Assembly (NCBI RefSeq): GCF_001562415.1
Contig: NZ_LOEE01000021.1
Span: 48,351-112,350, forward strand
Origin: Thermotalea metallivorans
GTDB lineage: Bacteria; Bacillota; Clostridia; Peptostreptococcales; Thermotaleaceae
Direction: 5' to 3'
DNA: 64,000 bases
In this document: positions 34,343 to 43,466 of the stretch, one piece after another
Layout of the letters: the number at the start of each line of letters is the position of its first letter
Numbering within the stretch: position 1 is the stretch's first letter
Made by a program: the position numbers and the translations under genes
Notes under the pieces: model-generated
Told to the model about the DNA's origin: nothing
The model's database searches: none
What the model saw: only the letters and a program-made list of their open reading frames with translations

Positions 34343-34966
34343 ATGCACATGACAAAACTATATTTGATCCGGCATGGTGAAACTGCGTGGAATGCCGCAT
34401 CGAGGGCTCAAGGATCTCAAAATATTGCCTTGAGCGAAAATGGCAGAATGCAGGCAAAATTACTTGCAAATCGCATGAAAAATTATCCTATAGATCATAT
34501 TTACAGCAGCGATTTAGACAGAGCCTACGAGACTGCAAAAATTATGGCCGAACCCTTGGGGCTGCCAGTAGAAAAAATAGAAGGATTTCGGGAAATGTGT
34601 TTTGGAGAATGGGAAGGGTTGACCCATCATGAAATCCAATCCAAATATGATGAACATTACAGTGTATGGCGAAGCAAACCCCATGAAGCCTATATTCCCG
34701 GGGGAGAGAAGTTGATTGATGTTCAAAAAAGAGGTCTTAGGGCCTTGCATCAGCTTGTAGAAACCCATAAGGATGAAAACATTGCAGTAATTTCCCATGG
34801 TGTTGCTATAAAAGCAATTTTATTAGGGTTGATGGATATAGATCTTTCTTATTTTTATAGAATCAGACAAGACAATACATGCATCAATCTCGTTGAATTT
34901 ACGGATTACGGGCCTGTCATTGTCACTTTAAACGATACCTCTCATATTGAAAGTATGAAACCATAG
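34343..34966 (+). CDS. Histidine phosphatase family protein (phosphoglycerate-mutase-like)
   Basis: About 207 residues of the His-phosphatase superfamily. LYLIRHGETAWN holds the phosphorylated His, IYSSDLDRAYETAKIMAEPLGLP and FGEWEGLTHHEI follow, and VISHGVAIKAIL holds the second His. The group contains CobC, GpmB-like and YhfR phosphatases; substrate cannot be decided. The AAGGGGGG at 34329-34336 favours ATG 34343 or ATG 34349. It is followed closely by the BaiN-like flavoprotein. Confidence 0.85.
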   Translation: MHMTKLYLIRHGETAWNAASRAQGSQNIALSENGRMQAKLLANRMKNYPIDHIYSSDLDRAYETAKIMAEPLGLPVEKIEGFREMCFGEWEGLTHHEIQSKYDEHYSVWRSKPHEAYIPGGEKLIDVQKRGLRALHQLVETHKDENIAVISHGVAIKAILLGLMDIDLSYFYRIRQDNTCINLVEFTDYGPVIVTLNDTSHIESMKP

Positions 34967-34980
34967 AAGGTGATGGACCA

Positions 34981-36207
34981 ATGGAAAAGATTGTTGTTAT
35001 CGGCGGCGGTGCTGCCGGTATGATTGCGGCCGGTACTGCCGCATCCAGGGGAAAAAAAGTAATCTTATTAGAAAAAAACGACAGACTGGGAAAAAAGATT
35101 TATATTACGGGAAAAGGCAGATGCAATGTAACCAACACGGGTGATATTGAGGATCTCCTCAATCATGTTACGGAAAATAAAAACTTTTTGTATAGTGCAT
35201 TCTATAGTTTTTCCAATGATGACATCATCCGTCTGTTGCATCAATATGGGACGCAAACAAAAGTAGAAAGGGGAAATCGTGTATTTCCTCTATCGGATAA
35301 ATCCAGTGATGTCATCAAAGCCTTAACAAAATATATGGAATCCAATCAAGTGGAGATCAAGCTAAATACCGAAGTAAAGGATATCATCGTAAACAACGGT
35401 GCCATTGCAGGAGTTGTATTGCAAGATCATAGGATTCTTTCTTGTGACAAGGTGGTCATTGCAACAGGCGGTCTGTCTTATCCTTCCACAGGGGCCACAG
35501 GAGATGGATATCGTTTTGCGGAGAAAACAGGCCATGCTGTTACTCCTCTAAGACCCGCTTTAGTCCCTTTAGAAATTGAAGAAGAGTGGGTAAAGGATTT
35601 ACAGGGCCTGTCTCTGAAAAATGTTCGTCTGAAGGCTTATATAAACAACAAGGAAATTCATACCGAATTCGGTGAAATGCTCTTTACTCATTTTGGTATT
35701 TCCGGCCCCATTGTATTATCTATGAGCAATTATATCCATAAATTCCTCGAAAAGGATAAAGTTCTACTGACACTGAACATGAAACCAGCATTAGATGAAG
35801 ATACTTTGCATAAGAGGGTGCAGAGGGATTTTGAAAAGTATTCTAGAAAACAATTGAAAAACGCATTAGATGATTTGCTTCCCAGCAAAATGATTCCTGT
35901 GATTGTCCGCTTATCCCAGATTCCTCCGGAAAAATTTGTACATCAAATAACAAAGGAAGAAAGAAAAAGATTAATTTCTTTGTTGACGGACTTAAAGATG
36001 CATGTCCTTCAGACAAGACCTATCAAAGAAGCCATTATTACATCCGGCGGTGTCAGTGTAAAAGAAATTCATCCGTCCACGATGGAATCTAAAAAAGTTT
36101 CCGGATTATACTTTGCAGGTGAAGTGATCGATGTGGCAGCTTTGACCGGAGGCTACAATTTGCAAATTGCTTTTTCAACGGGGTATTTGGCAGGAATCAA
36201 TGTATAA
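34981..36207 (+). CDS. NAD(P)/FAD-dependent flavoprotein, HI0933/BaiN type
   Basis: 408 residues: the N-terminal FAD motif VVIGGGAAGMIAAGTAASRGKKV, then DRLGKKIYITGKGRCNVTNTG, the hallmark of the HI0933/YhiN/BaiN family, and a C-terminal FAD site GLYFAGEVIDVAALTGGYNLQIAFSTG. The family is widespread; a few members reduce bile acids, most have no known substrate. The position upstream of cmk is conserved in clostridia. Confidence 0.87.
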   Translation: MEKIVVIGGGAAGMIAAGTAASRGKKVILLEKNDRLGKKIYITGKGRCNVTNTGDIEDLLNHVTENKNFLYSAFYSFSNDDIIRLLHQYGTQTKVERGNRVFPLSDKSSDVIKALTKYMESNQVEIKLNTEVKDIIVNNGAIAGVVLQDHRILSCDKVVIATGGLSYPSTGATGDGYRFAEKTGHAVTPLRPALVPLEIEEEWVKDLQGLSLKNVRLKAYINNKEIHTEFGEMLFTHFGISGPIVLSMSNYIHKFLEKDKVLLTLNMKPALDEDTLHKRVQRDFEKYSRKQLKNALDDLLPSKMIPVIVRLSQIPPEKFVHQITKEERKRLISLLTDLKMHVLQTRPIKEAIITSGGVSVKEIHPSTMESKKVSGLYFAGEVIDVAALTGGYNLQIAFSTGYLAGINV

Positions 36208-36236
36208 GGTTAGGAGGAATCCTTGGAGGTGGTTGG

Positions 36237-36701
36237 ATGTCAACAAATGTAAATCATACGGTCAAGAAAATAGAAAAGCTATTTTTTTATTTGGCCATCG
36301 TAAGCTTTTTTTTGCTTCTCATATTTCAAATCCTTCATATTGCCAATGACCGTTTAATTCCTTTGAATGATAAATCACTTCGAAAGGATAACATCTATAG
36401 TACAAAACCTGTTTTTTCTGCAGCTATGCTCACGTTGCAAATTGATGGCGACAAGGACAACCCTTCCCTAAGTGTTTTTGTGAATGGGGAAGAGTACGGC
36501 AGGTTCATCCACAATAAAATTGATCTTATTGTAAGGGATGGAGATGTAATTTCCATCAAAGCACCCCATATTTCCAGACCGCTGAAGATACAGGTATTGA
36601 ATACAACCAAAAATTTGATAACCCCTCGGATCAATGATGCATTGATGATAAAAAAAGACTGGAATCATCTATGGACAATCCGGTTAGACACTGATTTTTA
36701 A
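36237..36701 (+). CDS. Single-span membrane protein of unknown function
   Basis: 154 residues: a short basic N-terminus, one membrane helix (about 15-37, LFFYLAIVSFFLLLIFQILHI), and an extracytoplasmic domain with a repeated beta pattern (LTLQIDGDKDNPSLSVFVNGEEYGRF). No signal cleavage site or lipobox. It sits between the BaiN-like gene and cmk with GGAGG sites. I do not recognise the family. Confidence 0.6.
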   Translation: MSTNVNHTVKKIEKLFFYLAIVSFFLLLIFQILHIANDRLIPLNDKSLRKDNIYSTKPVFSAAMLTLQIDGDKDNPSLSVFVNGEEYGRFIHNKIDLIVRDGDVISIKAPHISRPLKIQVLNTTKNLITPRINDALMIKKDWNHLWTIRLDTDF

Positions 36702-36727
36702 AAGTATGAAAGTGGAGGATTTAAAGG

Positions 36728-37387
36728 ATGAATTTGAAGAACATCAGTATAGCAATCGATGGCCCGGCTGGAGCAGGCAAAAGTACAATCGCAAAGCTGA
36801 TTGCAAAGGCCATCCATTTTACATATATCGATACCGGTGCAATGTATCGGGCGATTACTTTAAAAATTTTGCAGGAGCATATTGATTGGAAAGACGAGAT
36901 ACAGCTCAAAAAACTTCTGGATCATACAAAAATTGATATCATTCAAGGCAACGTTTTTTTAGACAATCGGTTGGTTACAGAGGAATTACGAAGTCCAATG
37001 ATCAATCGTTGTGTTTCAGATGTAGCAAAAATACCGTTAATTCGTGAAAAAATGGTAGAGCTTCAGAGAAAAATTGCCTCCGATAAAAATGTGATTATGG
37101 ACGGGAGAGATATCGGAACCACTGTGCTTCCGAATGCCACATATAAATTTTTTGTTACTGCCTCCTTGGAGGAAAGGGCAAAAAGAAGGTACAATGAATT
37201 ACAAGAGAAAGGTTTTCCTCAGTCTTTGGAAGAAGTAAAGCTAGAAATCCAACAAAGGGACAAAATCGATTCTGAAAGAAAAGTTTCCCCCCTACGGAAG
37301 CATGAGGACGCTATTTTCATCGACACAACAGGTATGACCGTAGAAGAAGTAATCGACAAGATATTATCTTATATAAAAATAGCATAA
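36728..37387 (+). CDS. cmk: Cytidylate kinase
   Basis: Phosphorylates CMP and dCMP. The 219 residues start with the P-loop IAIDGPAGAGKSTIAKLIAK, then YIDTGAMYRAITLK, MDGRDIGTTVLPNA and KRRYNELQEKG, all characteristic. The order cmk-ispH/rpsA is the standard clostridial arrangement (cmk-rpsA in most bacteria). Confidence 0.96.
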   Translation: MNLKNISIAIDGPAGAGKSTIAKLIAKAIHFTYIDTGAMYRAITLKILQEHIDWKDEIQLKKLLDHTKIDIIQGNVFLDNRLVTEELRSPMINRCVSDVAKIPLIREKMVELQRKIASDKNVIMDGRDIGTTVLPNATYKFFVTASLEERAKRRYNELQEKGFPQSLEEVKLEIQQRDKIDSERKVSPLRKHEDAIFIDTTGMTVEEVIDKILSYIKIA

Positions 37388-37514
37388 TTCCCACAGCTTC
37401 CTATAAATTTGCATCAAATTGTATGGTCTGTACAAATTCATAGATTGGAAAGGCAGGAATTTCATCATACGATGTAGAATTTAAATAAAACCCCAGATAG
37501 GAGGTATACTAATA

Positions 37515-39512
37515 TTGGAAATCATCATCGCAAAGAAAGCAGGTTTTTGCTTTGGCGTAAAAGAAGCCATGAATAAAGCTTTTGCTGCAGCCAATCAAAT
37601 AAAAGATCGGCCTATCTATACCTATGGTCCTCTGATACATAATTCGCAAACAATCGATAAATTAGAGTCCATGGGCATCCGATCTATAGAGGATATTGAA
37701 AAACATCCCAATAGCACTATCATTGTCCGATCCCATGGCGTTCCTCTATCTTTCTATGATCTGGCTGATCGATATGGTATTGAAATCATTGATGCCACCT
37801 GTCCCTTTGTCAGAAAGGTGCAAAAAATAGCCCGGGAATATTATTTGAAGGGATATGCCATCGTAATTGTGGGTGATCCAAACCATCCGGAAGTTATTGG
37901 CATTCACGGCTGGTGTGAAAATAAGGCATCTATTGTACAAAGGGAGGAGGACATAGACCAGCTTCCCCATCATGATAAAGTTTGCGTGGTCGCCCAAACA
38001 ACCATTACTCAGGAATTATGGGATGCAATCACAAAAAAACTCGAAGAAAAGGCCAAAATCCTAGAAAAATTTAATACCATCTGCATTGCCACAAAGGATC
38101 GGCAAACGTCCTGTGCTGAACTGGCAAAAGCGGTTGATGCTATGATCGTTATTGGTGGTCATCACAGTTCCAATACACAAAAGCTTGTTCAAATCAGCAA
38201 AAAGTATTGCAAAAATACTTTTGCCATAGAAACTGTTGAAGAATTGCCAATGGAGGAAATAAAAAATTTGAATAAAATTGGAATAACAGCCGGAGCTTCT
38301 ACACCGGACTGGATCATTAAGGAGGTTATTGATAAAATGAGCAACACAGATCAACACAACAATGAAATGATGCATATGATGGAGGAAATTGAAAATTCCT
38401 TGAAAGTGCCCCGCAGAGGTCAAACCGTAAAGGGCAAGGTAATCCATGTGACGGACAATGAGATCATGGTAAATATAGGTTACAAATCCGATGGGATTAT
38501 CCCTAAAGAAGAAATTTCCAATGACCCTTCTGTGAATCCTCAAGATATTGTAAAGGAAGGGGATGAAATAGAAGTATATGTGTTAAAAACGGACGATGGA
38601 GAAGGCAACCTGCTTTTATCGAAAAAAAGGATTGATGCGGTAAAGGGATTGGAAAACCTGGAACAAGCCTATCGTGATGGACAAATCCTAACAGTGAGAG
38701 TCGTGGAGGTTGTTAAAGGTGGCGTCATTGCCGTATATAAAGAAATCCGAGGGTTTATCCCGGCTTCTCAGCTGTCCGACAGTTATGTGGAAGATATGCA
38801 AACCTTTATAGGAAAAACATTGGATGTAAAGATCATCGATTTCAATAAGAGTAAGAAAAAAGTTGTTTTCTCCCGCAGGGTAGTCATACAAGAAGAAAAC
38901 GAGAGAAAGAGAAAGCTCTTATGGCAAAATATTGACAAAGGCAGCGTTATCGAAGGTGAAGTAAAAAGAATTACGAATTTTGGTGTCTTTGTAGACATCG
39001 GGGGCATCGACGGATTGATTCATATCTCTGATCTTTCATGGGGAAGAGTGAACCATCCCAAGGAAGTAGTGCAGATTGGAGATAAAGTAAAGGTAAAAGT
39101 CATTGATTTGGATCAAGATAAAAATAAAGTATCATTAAGCTTGAAATTAATGACGCCGGAGCCATGGACCACCGTGGAGGAAAAATATCATGTGGGTGAC
39201 ATTGTTTCAGGAAAAGTTGTAAGACTCGCTGATTTCGGCGCCTTTGTGGAACTTGAACCTGGTTTGGACGGATTGGTGCATATATCTCAAATTTCCGACA
39301 AACATATTGCCAAGCCTTCTCAAGAGGTACATGTGGGTCAAAATGTATTAGTAAAAATACTAGAAGTGAATAGAGAGGCGAAACGCATCAGTTTGAGCAT
39401 CAAAGAAGCAAATGCAGAAACATTAAATGAACAAGTGGTGTTGCCGCAAAATGATGAACCGGTTACCATCGGAGAGATTTTAGAAGAAAGAACTCTTCCG
39501 CTGGAAGATTAA
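37515..39512 (+). CDS. ispH: Fusion of HMBPP reductase (IspH) and ribosomal protein S1
   Basis: 665 residues. Residues 1-280 are IspH, the last enzyme of the MEP isoprenoid route, with the three 4Fe-4S Cys (Cys12 in GFCFGV, Cys96 in ATCPFVRK, Cys190 in NTIC) and the catalytic Glu126 in HPEVIG. From about 300 there are four S1 RNA-binding repeats (GQTVKGKVIHV, GQILTVRVVEV, GSVIEGEVKRITNFGVFVDI, GDIVSGKVVRLADFGAFVEL). Such fusions are common in Clostridia; the RNA-binding half may be a ribosomal S1 or a translation regulator. TTG start after GGAGGT. Confidence 0.94.
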   Translation: MEIIIAKKAGFCFGVKEAMNKAFAAANQIKDRPIYTYGPLIHNSQTIDKLESMGIRSIEDIEKHPNSTIIVRSHGVPLSFYDLADRYGIEIIDATCPFVRKVQKIAREYYLKGYAIVIVGDPNHPEVIGIHGWCENKASIVQREEDIDQLPHHDKVCVVAQTTITQELWDAITKKLEEKAKILEKFNTICIATKDRQTSCAELAKAVDAMIVIGGHHSSNTQKLVQISKKYCKNTFAIETVEELPMEEIKNLNKIGITAGASTPDWIIKEVIDKMSNTDQHNNEMMHMMEEIENSLKVPRRGQTVKGKVIHVTDNEIMVNIGYKSDGIIPKEEISNDPSVNPQDIVKEGDEIEVYVLKTDDGEGNLLLSKKRIDAVKGLENLEQAYRDGQILTVRVVEVVKGGVIAVYKEIRGFIPASQLSDSYVEDMQTFIGKTLDVKIIDFNKSKKKVVFSRRVVIQEENERKRKLLWQNIDKGSVIEGEVKRITNFGVFVDIGGIDGLIHISDLSWGRVNHPKEVVQIGDKVKVKVIDLDQDKNKVSLSLKLMTPEPWTTVEEKYHVGDIVSGKVVRLADFGAFVELEPGLDGLVHISQISDKHIAKPSQEVHVGQNVLVKILEVNREAKRISLSIKEANAETLNEQVVLPQNDEPVTIGEILEERTLPLED

Positions 39513-39540
39513 TCGAAGGATTTGTTGATATATAACCAAA

Positions 39541-39576
39541 GGAATAGGAAAACCAAACTTTTCCTATTCTTTTTTC
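39541..39576 (+). terminator. Terminator of ispH-rpsA
   Basis: GAATAGGAAAA and TTTTCCTATTC pair over a six-base loop, followed by TTTTTTC. Confidence 0.88.
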
Positions 39577-39651
39577 TTGCATAATAATTCTAATTTTGCA
39601 AACAATAAAATTGACCTCACATAATACGTTGAGACCCCCTTTACATTCTTT

Positions 39652-39682
39652 AGACTGTGAAATTTCACGGTCTTTTTTTTTA
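39652..39682 (+). terminator. Second terminator-like hairpin between ispH-rpsA and cheR
   Basis: GACTGTGAAA and TTTCACGGTC form a 10-bp stem with one mismatch, followed by nine T residues. No gene lies between it and the previous terminator, so it may be a back-up or end a short RNA. Confidence 0.7.
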
Positions 39683-39780
39683 TCTTGGTTTATGCTAAAA
39701 TAGTAATTATTATTGGTAAATTTTGCAGTTGAAAAGCTCTTAATACCATCAAAATAAATTTTATTTAAAGGGGACTCCAT

Positions 39781-40554
39781 ATGCAGAATTACGAAAGATT
39801 TAAAGAACAAATTTATCGAAAAACAGGGATTAATCTTTCATGTTACAAAGAAAGACAAATGAAGAGGAGAATAGATTCTCTCATCAAGAGAAATAATTTT
39901 GATACCTATGATGACTATTTTCAAGCCATCAGCAGAGATAAAGCCTTATTCGATGAGTTCATCAATTATTTGACCATTAATGTTTCTGAATTCTACAGAA
40001 ATGCCAATCAATGGGATATTTTAAAGAATGATATTTTTCCCGAACTGCTGAAACACTCAAAACATCTGAAGATATGGAGCGCTGCATGTTCCACAGGTGA
40101 AGAGCCTTATTCCCTCGTTTTGGTCTTAAGTCAACTGCTTCCACTGAATTCTATTAAAGTATTGGCGACAGACATTGATAAGGAAGCCATCAATAAAGCC
40201 CAAATCGGAATCTACTCTGCCAAAAGTATTGAAAATATCCCCAAGGATTTGGCACATAAATACTTTGTAAAAATCGGCGATTCCTATAAGATATCTGACG
40301 ATATTAAAAAATGTGTGGAGTTTAAACAACATAATCTTTTAAGCGACAAATATCCGGATCAATGTGATTTAATTGTATGCCGAAATGTAATGATCTATTT
40401 CACAGAAGAAGCAAAAGAAGAAATGTACAGAAAATTTCACGATGCATTAAAGGATCATGGAGTATTATTTGTAGGCAGTACGGAACAAATCATTTTGCCT
40501 AATCGTTATAATTTGACAGCATTAAAAACCTTCTTCTATAAAAAAAGCCGATGA
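39781..40554 (+). CDS. cheR: CheR-type protein-glutamate methyltransferase
   Basis: Methylates glutamates of chemoreceptors using SAM. The 257 residues have the N-terminal CheR helical domain (FKEQIYRKTGINLSCYKERQMKRRI), INVSEFYRNANQWDIL, the SAM loop IWSAACSTGEEPYSLVLVL and CDLIVCRNVMIYFTEEAKEE. No chemotaxis genes are near, so it is an orphan copy. In clostridia this gene is often found alone like this. Confidence 0.92.
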   Translation: MQNYERFKEQIYRKTGINLSCYKERQMKRRIDSLIKRNNFDTYDDYFQAISRDKALFDEFINYLTINVSEFYRNANQWDILKNDIFPELLKHSKHLKIWSAACSTGEEPYSLVLVLSQLLPLNSIKVLATDIDKEAINKAQIGIYSAKSIENIPKDLAHKYFVKIGDSYKISDDIKKCVEFKQHNLLSDKYPDQCDLIVCRNVMIYFTEEAKEEMYRKFHDALKDHGVLFVGSTEQIILPNRYNLTALKTFFYKKSR

Positions 40555-40583
40555 ACAAAAGTATATAACCTTTTTACATAAAA

Positions 40584-40632
40584 AAATAAACAATGATCGG
40601 TATTCGACAGGGAATCGATCATTGTTTATTTT
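40584..40632 (+). terminator. Terminator of cheR
   Basis: AAATAAACAATGATCG and CGATCATTGTTTATTT arms form a long stem, followed by T-rich sequence. Confidence 0.85.
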
Positions 40633-40770
40633 TGTTTTTTTGTTATATATTTTTGCGCATTTCACATATATGCGTAGAATAATGACCGAATTTGCTATGA
40701 AAAGTTTTGATTCAAGAGAGGATTTAGAGAATACAATAAAGAATTAAATAGAAACAAGGGAGGGGTGTAA

Positions 40771-41403
40771 GTGATTGATATAGATAGAGAAAAACATTAT
40801 TCCATCGCTGAGGTAAGCAAAATTACCGGTTATGACAAACATGTATTAAGATTTTACGAAAATGAGTTTAATTTTCAAATACCAAGGACAAGCTCCAATC
40901 GCAGATATTATACATACAAAGAAATTGAAAAGCTCTTATACCTGAGGGAACTTCAAAATAAAGGACTGACCAATAAACAAATCAAACTGATTTTTGAATC
41001 TCCGGAAATATTCATTCGCCCCAACGCAGAAACGGCATTAGCTGCAAAGGAAAATATGCCTGCTGCCCAAGAAAGCACCACCTTTTATCCGAATATCGTG
41101 AATGAATTATGCCAGAGGATCAACGAAGCTATTCACTTTAGCCTGCATACGCAGCTTGCAGAGGCAAAATCAGAGATTATTCATCATTTTGATGAAGTTA
41201 TGAACAAAACCGAACAGGAGGATGGGCAAGTTTATAGAAAGGAAAAGGATATTTTAATTTGTGAAAATGCACGATTAAAAATGAAACTCAAAGAAAAATC
41301 TTATGAAGTAGCTGAACTAAAGGAAAAAATTAAGAGATTAAATCATCAAAATCAGCCTTTTTGGAAGAGGATATTTTCTTTTAAAAAAGACATGGCATTA
41401 TAA
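40771..41403 (+). CDS. MerR-family transcriptional regulator
   Basis: 210 residues. The N-terminal MerR winged helix is YSIAEVSKITGYDKHVLRFYENEF, with RRYYTYKEIEKLLYLRELQNKGLTNKQIK. The C-terminal half is a coiled coil (about 150-200, ENARLKMKLKEKSYEVAELKEKIK) in place of a ligand domain with sensor Cys. This shape is seen in MerR-like proteins of RacA/YhdM type. GTG start with GGGAGGGG before it. The target is unknown. Confidence 0.83.
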   Translation: MIDIDREKHYSIAEVSKITGYDKHVLRFYENEFNFQIPRTSSNRRYYTYKEIEKLLYLRELQNKGLTNKQIKLIFESPEIFIRPNAETALAAKENMPAAQESTTFYPNIVNELCQRINEAIHFSLHTQLAEAKSEIIHHFDEVMNKTEQEDGQVYRKEKDILICENARLKMKLKEKSYEVAELKEKIKRLNHQNQPFWKRIFSFKKDMAL

Positions 41404-41425
41404 TGGATGCCATGTCTTCGTTTTT
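41387..41425 (+). terminator. Terminator of the MerR gene
   Basis: AAGACATGGCAT (41387-41398) pairs perfectly with ATGCCATGTCTT (41407-41418), then CGTTTTT. The stop codon is in the loop. Confidence 0.9.
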
Positions 41426-41625
41426 AGACCAACCCTTGAGATTTGGCTTCCTGCTCAGACCTGCGCCCCATTTCTCCAGTCACCAGCTGCCAGTTAGCGG
41501 TTAGCAGTTGGCAGTAAGCTGTCAAAAGCTATTAACAATCATTCACTGTCAGCTATAAACTATAAGCTATTCGCCAGCAGCTAGGGCTATTGGCGAAGAA
41601 GCCGAAATCCCAAGGATTGTTTGTA
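41426..41625 (+). repeat. Chimeric dispersed element (family A left end, CCAGT-type core)
   Basis: Begins AGACCAACCCTTGAGATTTG and GGCTTCCTGCTCAGACCTGC like family A, passes into CAGTCACCAGCTGCCAGTTA-type sequence, and ends GAAGCCGAAATCCCAAGGATTG, the mirror of its start. It lies directly after the MerR terminator, and nothing coding is seen. Confidence 0.75.
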
Positions 41626-41665
41626 CAATCATCTTCATTCCCCAATGCAATTATTAGAAAATTTA

Positions 41666-41704
41666 TTGTATACAATTGACAAGTTTGTATACTGGTATTA
41701 TAAT
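41666..41704 (+). promoter_or_regulatory. Consensus sigma-A promoter with paired TTGTATAC boxes
   Basis: TTGACA (41676-41681) and TATAAT (41699-41704), spaced by exactly 17 bases, are a perfect promoter. TTGTATACAA at 41666-41675 is palindromic, and TTGTATACT recurs at 41685-41693, 19 bases on, so one copy precedes the minus-35 and one fills the spacer. This looks like a repressor operator. Confidence 0.7.
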
Positions 41705-41745
41705 ATGTATATATACTATTTTGCAGACAATAGGGGGAATTGAAC

Positions 41746-41889
41746 ATGAGAGAGCACAATCACAATGTGGAAGTAATGAATAATTTGAAAGAGTGTGGAA
41801 TGATTACCTGTATTCATTGTATCGGCGGATACTGCAGCAACACCATCGGATGTGAATTGTACGAGAGACATTTGAAGCAAGAAGATTAA
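41746..41889 (+). CDS. Cys-rich 47-residue protein
   Basis: A small gene with TAGGGGG just before the ATG and a perfect sigma-A promoter upstream. The product has five Cys (17, 22, 25, 30, 36) in the pattern CxxxxCxxCxxxxCxxxxxC, within MITCIHCIGGYCSNTIGC, and His-rich ends (REHNHN, ERHLKQED). It probably binds zinc or another metal. I cannot name the family. A terminator from the family C repeat follows at 41916. Confidence 0.7.
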   Translation: MREHNHNVEVMNNLKECGMITCIHCIGGYCSNTIGCELYERHLKQED

Positions 41890-41915
41890 TAGGAATGATA
41901 ACGGCAAATAAAAAT

Positions 41916-42022
41916 AACAAAGTCTTCCATTGGAAGATGTAAAGGAAGACTTTGTTGAAACCCATGACGGAAATTATGACTTATACACAATTTATAAAAG
42001 TACATTATTTCCTATGTGTTAT
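41916..42022 (+). repeat. Dispersed repeat family C, copy 2 (includes a terminator hairpin)
   Basis: AACAAAGTCTTCC (41916-41928) and GGAAGACTTTGTT (41944-41956) form a 13-bp stem. Then comes GAAACCCATGACGGAAATTA and TGACTTATAC, repeated inversely at 2171-2279. Here it serves as the end of the Cys-rich gene's transcript. Confidence 0.72.
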
Positions 42023-42058
42023 AAAAGCTTCCGATTTGTTTGATCGAAAGCTTTTTTT
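42023..42058 (-). terminator. Terminator of the aminotransferase gene
   Basis: AAAAGCTTCCGAT and ATCGAAAGCTTTT pair with one mismatch around TTGTTTG. T runs on both strands make it bidirectional. Confidence 0.75.
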
Positions 42059-42061
42059 TAT

Positions 42062-43255
42062 TTACTTTTTCTTAGGATATTTTTCTAAAGCTGTCTTTAA
42101 AATTTCCATAGATTTTCTTAAATCATGCTCATTTAGAATATATGCGATTCTGGCTTCATCTTTTCCTAATCCCGGCGTTGCATAGAAACCTTCTGCAGGA
42201 GCCAGCATGACGGTTTCTCCATTTAAATCAAAATCTTTTAGCAGCCAAATCACAAACTCTTCTGCATCTTCCACAGGAAGTTTTGCAATCACATAAAATG
42301 CCCCTGTAGGTTTCTCACAGATGACACCGGGGATAGAAGTAAGCCCTTCATATACAATATCCCTTCTCTTTTGATATTCTTCCAGCACTGCTTTAAAATA
42401 ATCATCGGAAACTTTGTATAGTTCAACAGCCCCAATTTGATCTAAGGTTGGGCAGCATAGCCTGCCTTGACACAGTTTCAGAATTTGCTTCATCAATTCT
42501 TTGTTCTTGCTTAAAATAGCGCCAATTCTTGCCCCACAGGCACTAAATCTCTTAGAAACGCTGTCTACAATAATCACACGGTCCTCAATTTCTTTTATGT
42601 TGCCGAAGCTTATATATTCAAGATTATCGTAAACGAATTCTCTATATACCTCATCGGCAATCACGAAAAGATTATGTTTTTTGGCAATATCTGCAATCAA
42701 GTTTACTTCTTCTTTTGTATAAACAACCCCAGTAGGATTGCCCGGGTTTGAAAGAAGAATTGCCCTTGTTCTCGGAGTAATCACCTTTTCGATTGTTTCC
42801 CTAGACGGCAGATGGAAGCCTTCCGATGCATAGGTAGTCACTGGGACAACGTTTACTCCTACGGCTGCCCCAAATCCGTTATAATTTGTGTAGAACGGCT
42901 CGGGAACAATAACTTCATCTCCATCGTCAGCCACTGCGATTAGGGCAAATAACAGGGCTTCGCTACCGCCATTGGTAATTAAGACTTCATCCTTTTCAAA
43001 GGTCATATTGTATTTTTTATAGTATGTAATTAATGCATCAATGAGTTCAGGAATTCCTTGAGAAAATGTATATGCCAGCACCTTCTCATCGAATTTTCTG
43101 ACTGCATTCATAAAGTTTTCCGGCGTCTCAATATCCGGTTGTCCGATATTCAGATGATAAACTTTTTTGCCTTGTTTCTTTGCATTTTCAGCAAAAGGAA
43201 CTAATTTTCGAATCGGTGATTCCTGCATGGCCACGATTCTTTTCGAAAAGTTCAT
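42062..43255 (-). CDS. PLP-dependent aminotransferase, class I/II (AspC/PatA-like)
   Basis: 397 residues of the fold type I family. The cofactor site is readable: NGGSEALLFALIAVAD, LSNPGNPTGVVYTKEE, IADEVYREFVYDN, and the Schiff-base Lys in VDSVSKRFSACGARIGAI, followed by the substrate-binding Arg region near the C-terminus. It resembles clostridial aspartate or aromatic aminotransferases; substrate not decidable by eye. It is convergent with the Cys-rich gene and divergent from the SASP gene. Confidence 0.88.
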   Translation of the reverse strand: MNFSKRIVAMQESPIRKLVPFAENAKKQGKKVYHLNIGQPDIETPENFMNAVRKFDEKVLAYTFSQGIPELIDALITYYKKYNMTFEKDEVLITNGGSEALLFALIAVADDGDEVIVPEPFYTNYNGFGAAVGVNVVPVTTYASEGFHLPSRETIEKVITPRTRAILLSNPGNPTGVVYTKEEVNLIADIAKKHNLFVIADEVYREFVYDNLEYISFGNIKEIEDRVIIVDSVSKRFSACGARIGAILSKNKELMKQILKLCQGRLCCPTLDQIGAVELYKVSDDYFKAVLEEYQKRRDIVYEGLTSIPGVICEKPTGAFYVIAKLPVEDAEEFVIWLLKDFDLNGETVMLAPAEGFYATPGLGKDEARIAYILNEHDLRKSMEILKTALEKYPKKK

Positions 43256-43415
43256 GGAAACTACCCCCTACTTTTTAAATGTTATAAAAATTACATCTTT
43301 ATCATACCACAAAACATTATAATTATGTAGTATATTTGTATTCAAAGTTGTGAATTATTTATCATGTGTTTTTCTTGGATTTTTCCCTTTTTTTTAGTAT
43401 TTTGACGAGAATTAG

Positions 43416-43446
43416 CAATATATTTTTTTGTTATTTTGACATACTA
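43416..43446 (+). promoter_or_regulatory. Candidate sigma-G promoter of the SASP gene
   Basis: CATACTA at 43440-43446 is an exact sigma-G minus-10 (CATWHTA). CAATA at 43416-43420 is a weak minus-35 at 19 bases. SASP genes are sigma-G-dependent in all studied spore formers. Confidence 0.5.
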
Positions 43447-43466
43447 TTGTTAAGAGGTGATAGTAT

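Noticed and set aside
41475..41590. Repetitive GTTAGCAGTTAGCAGT-type sequence as CRISPR
   Set aside because: Units are short, unequal and not separated by unique spacers; they belong to dispersed palindromic repeats also found at 8.3, 25.8 and 45.2 kb.
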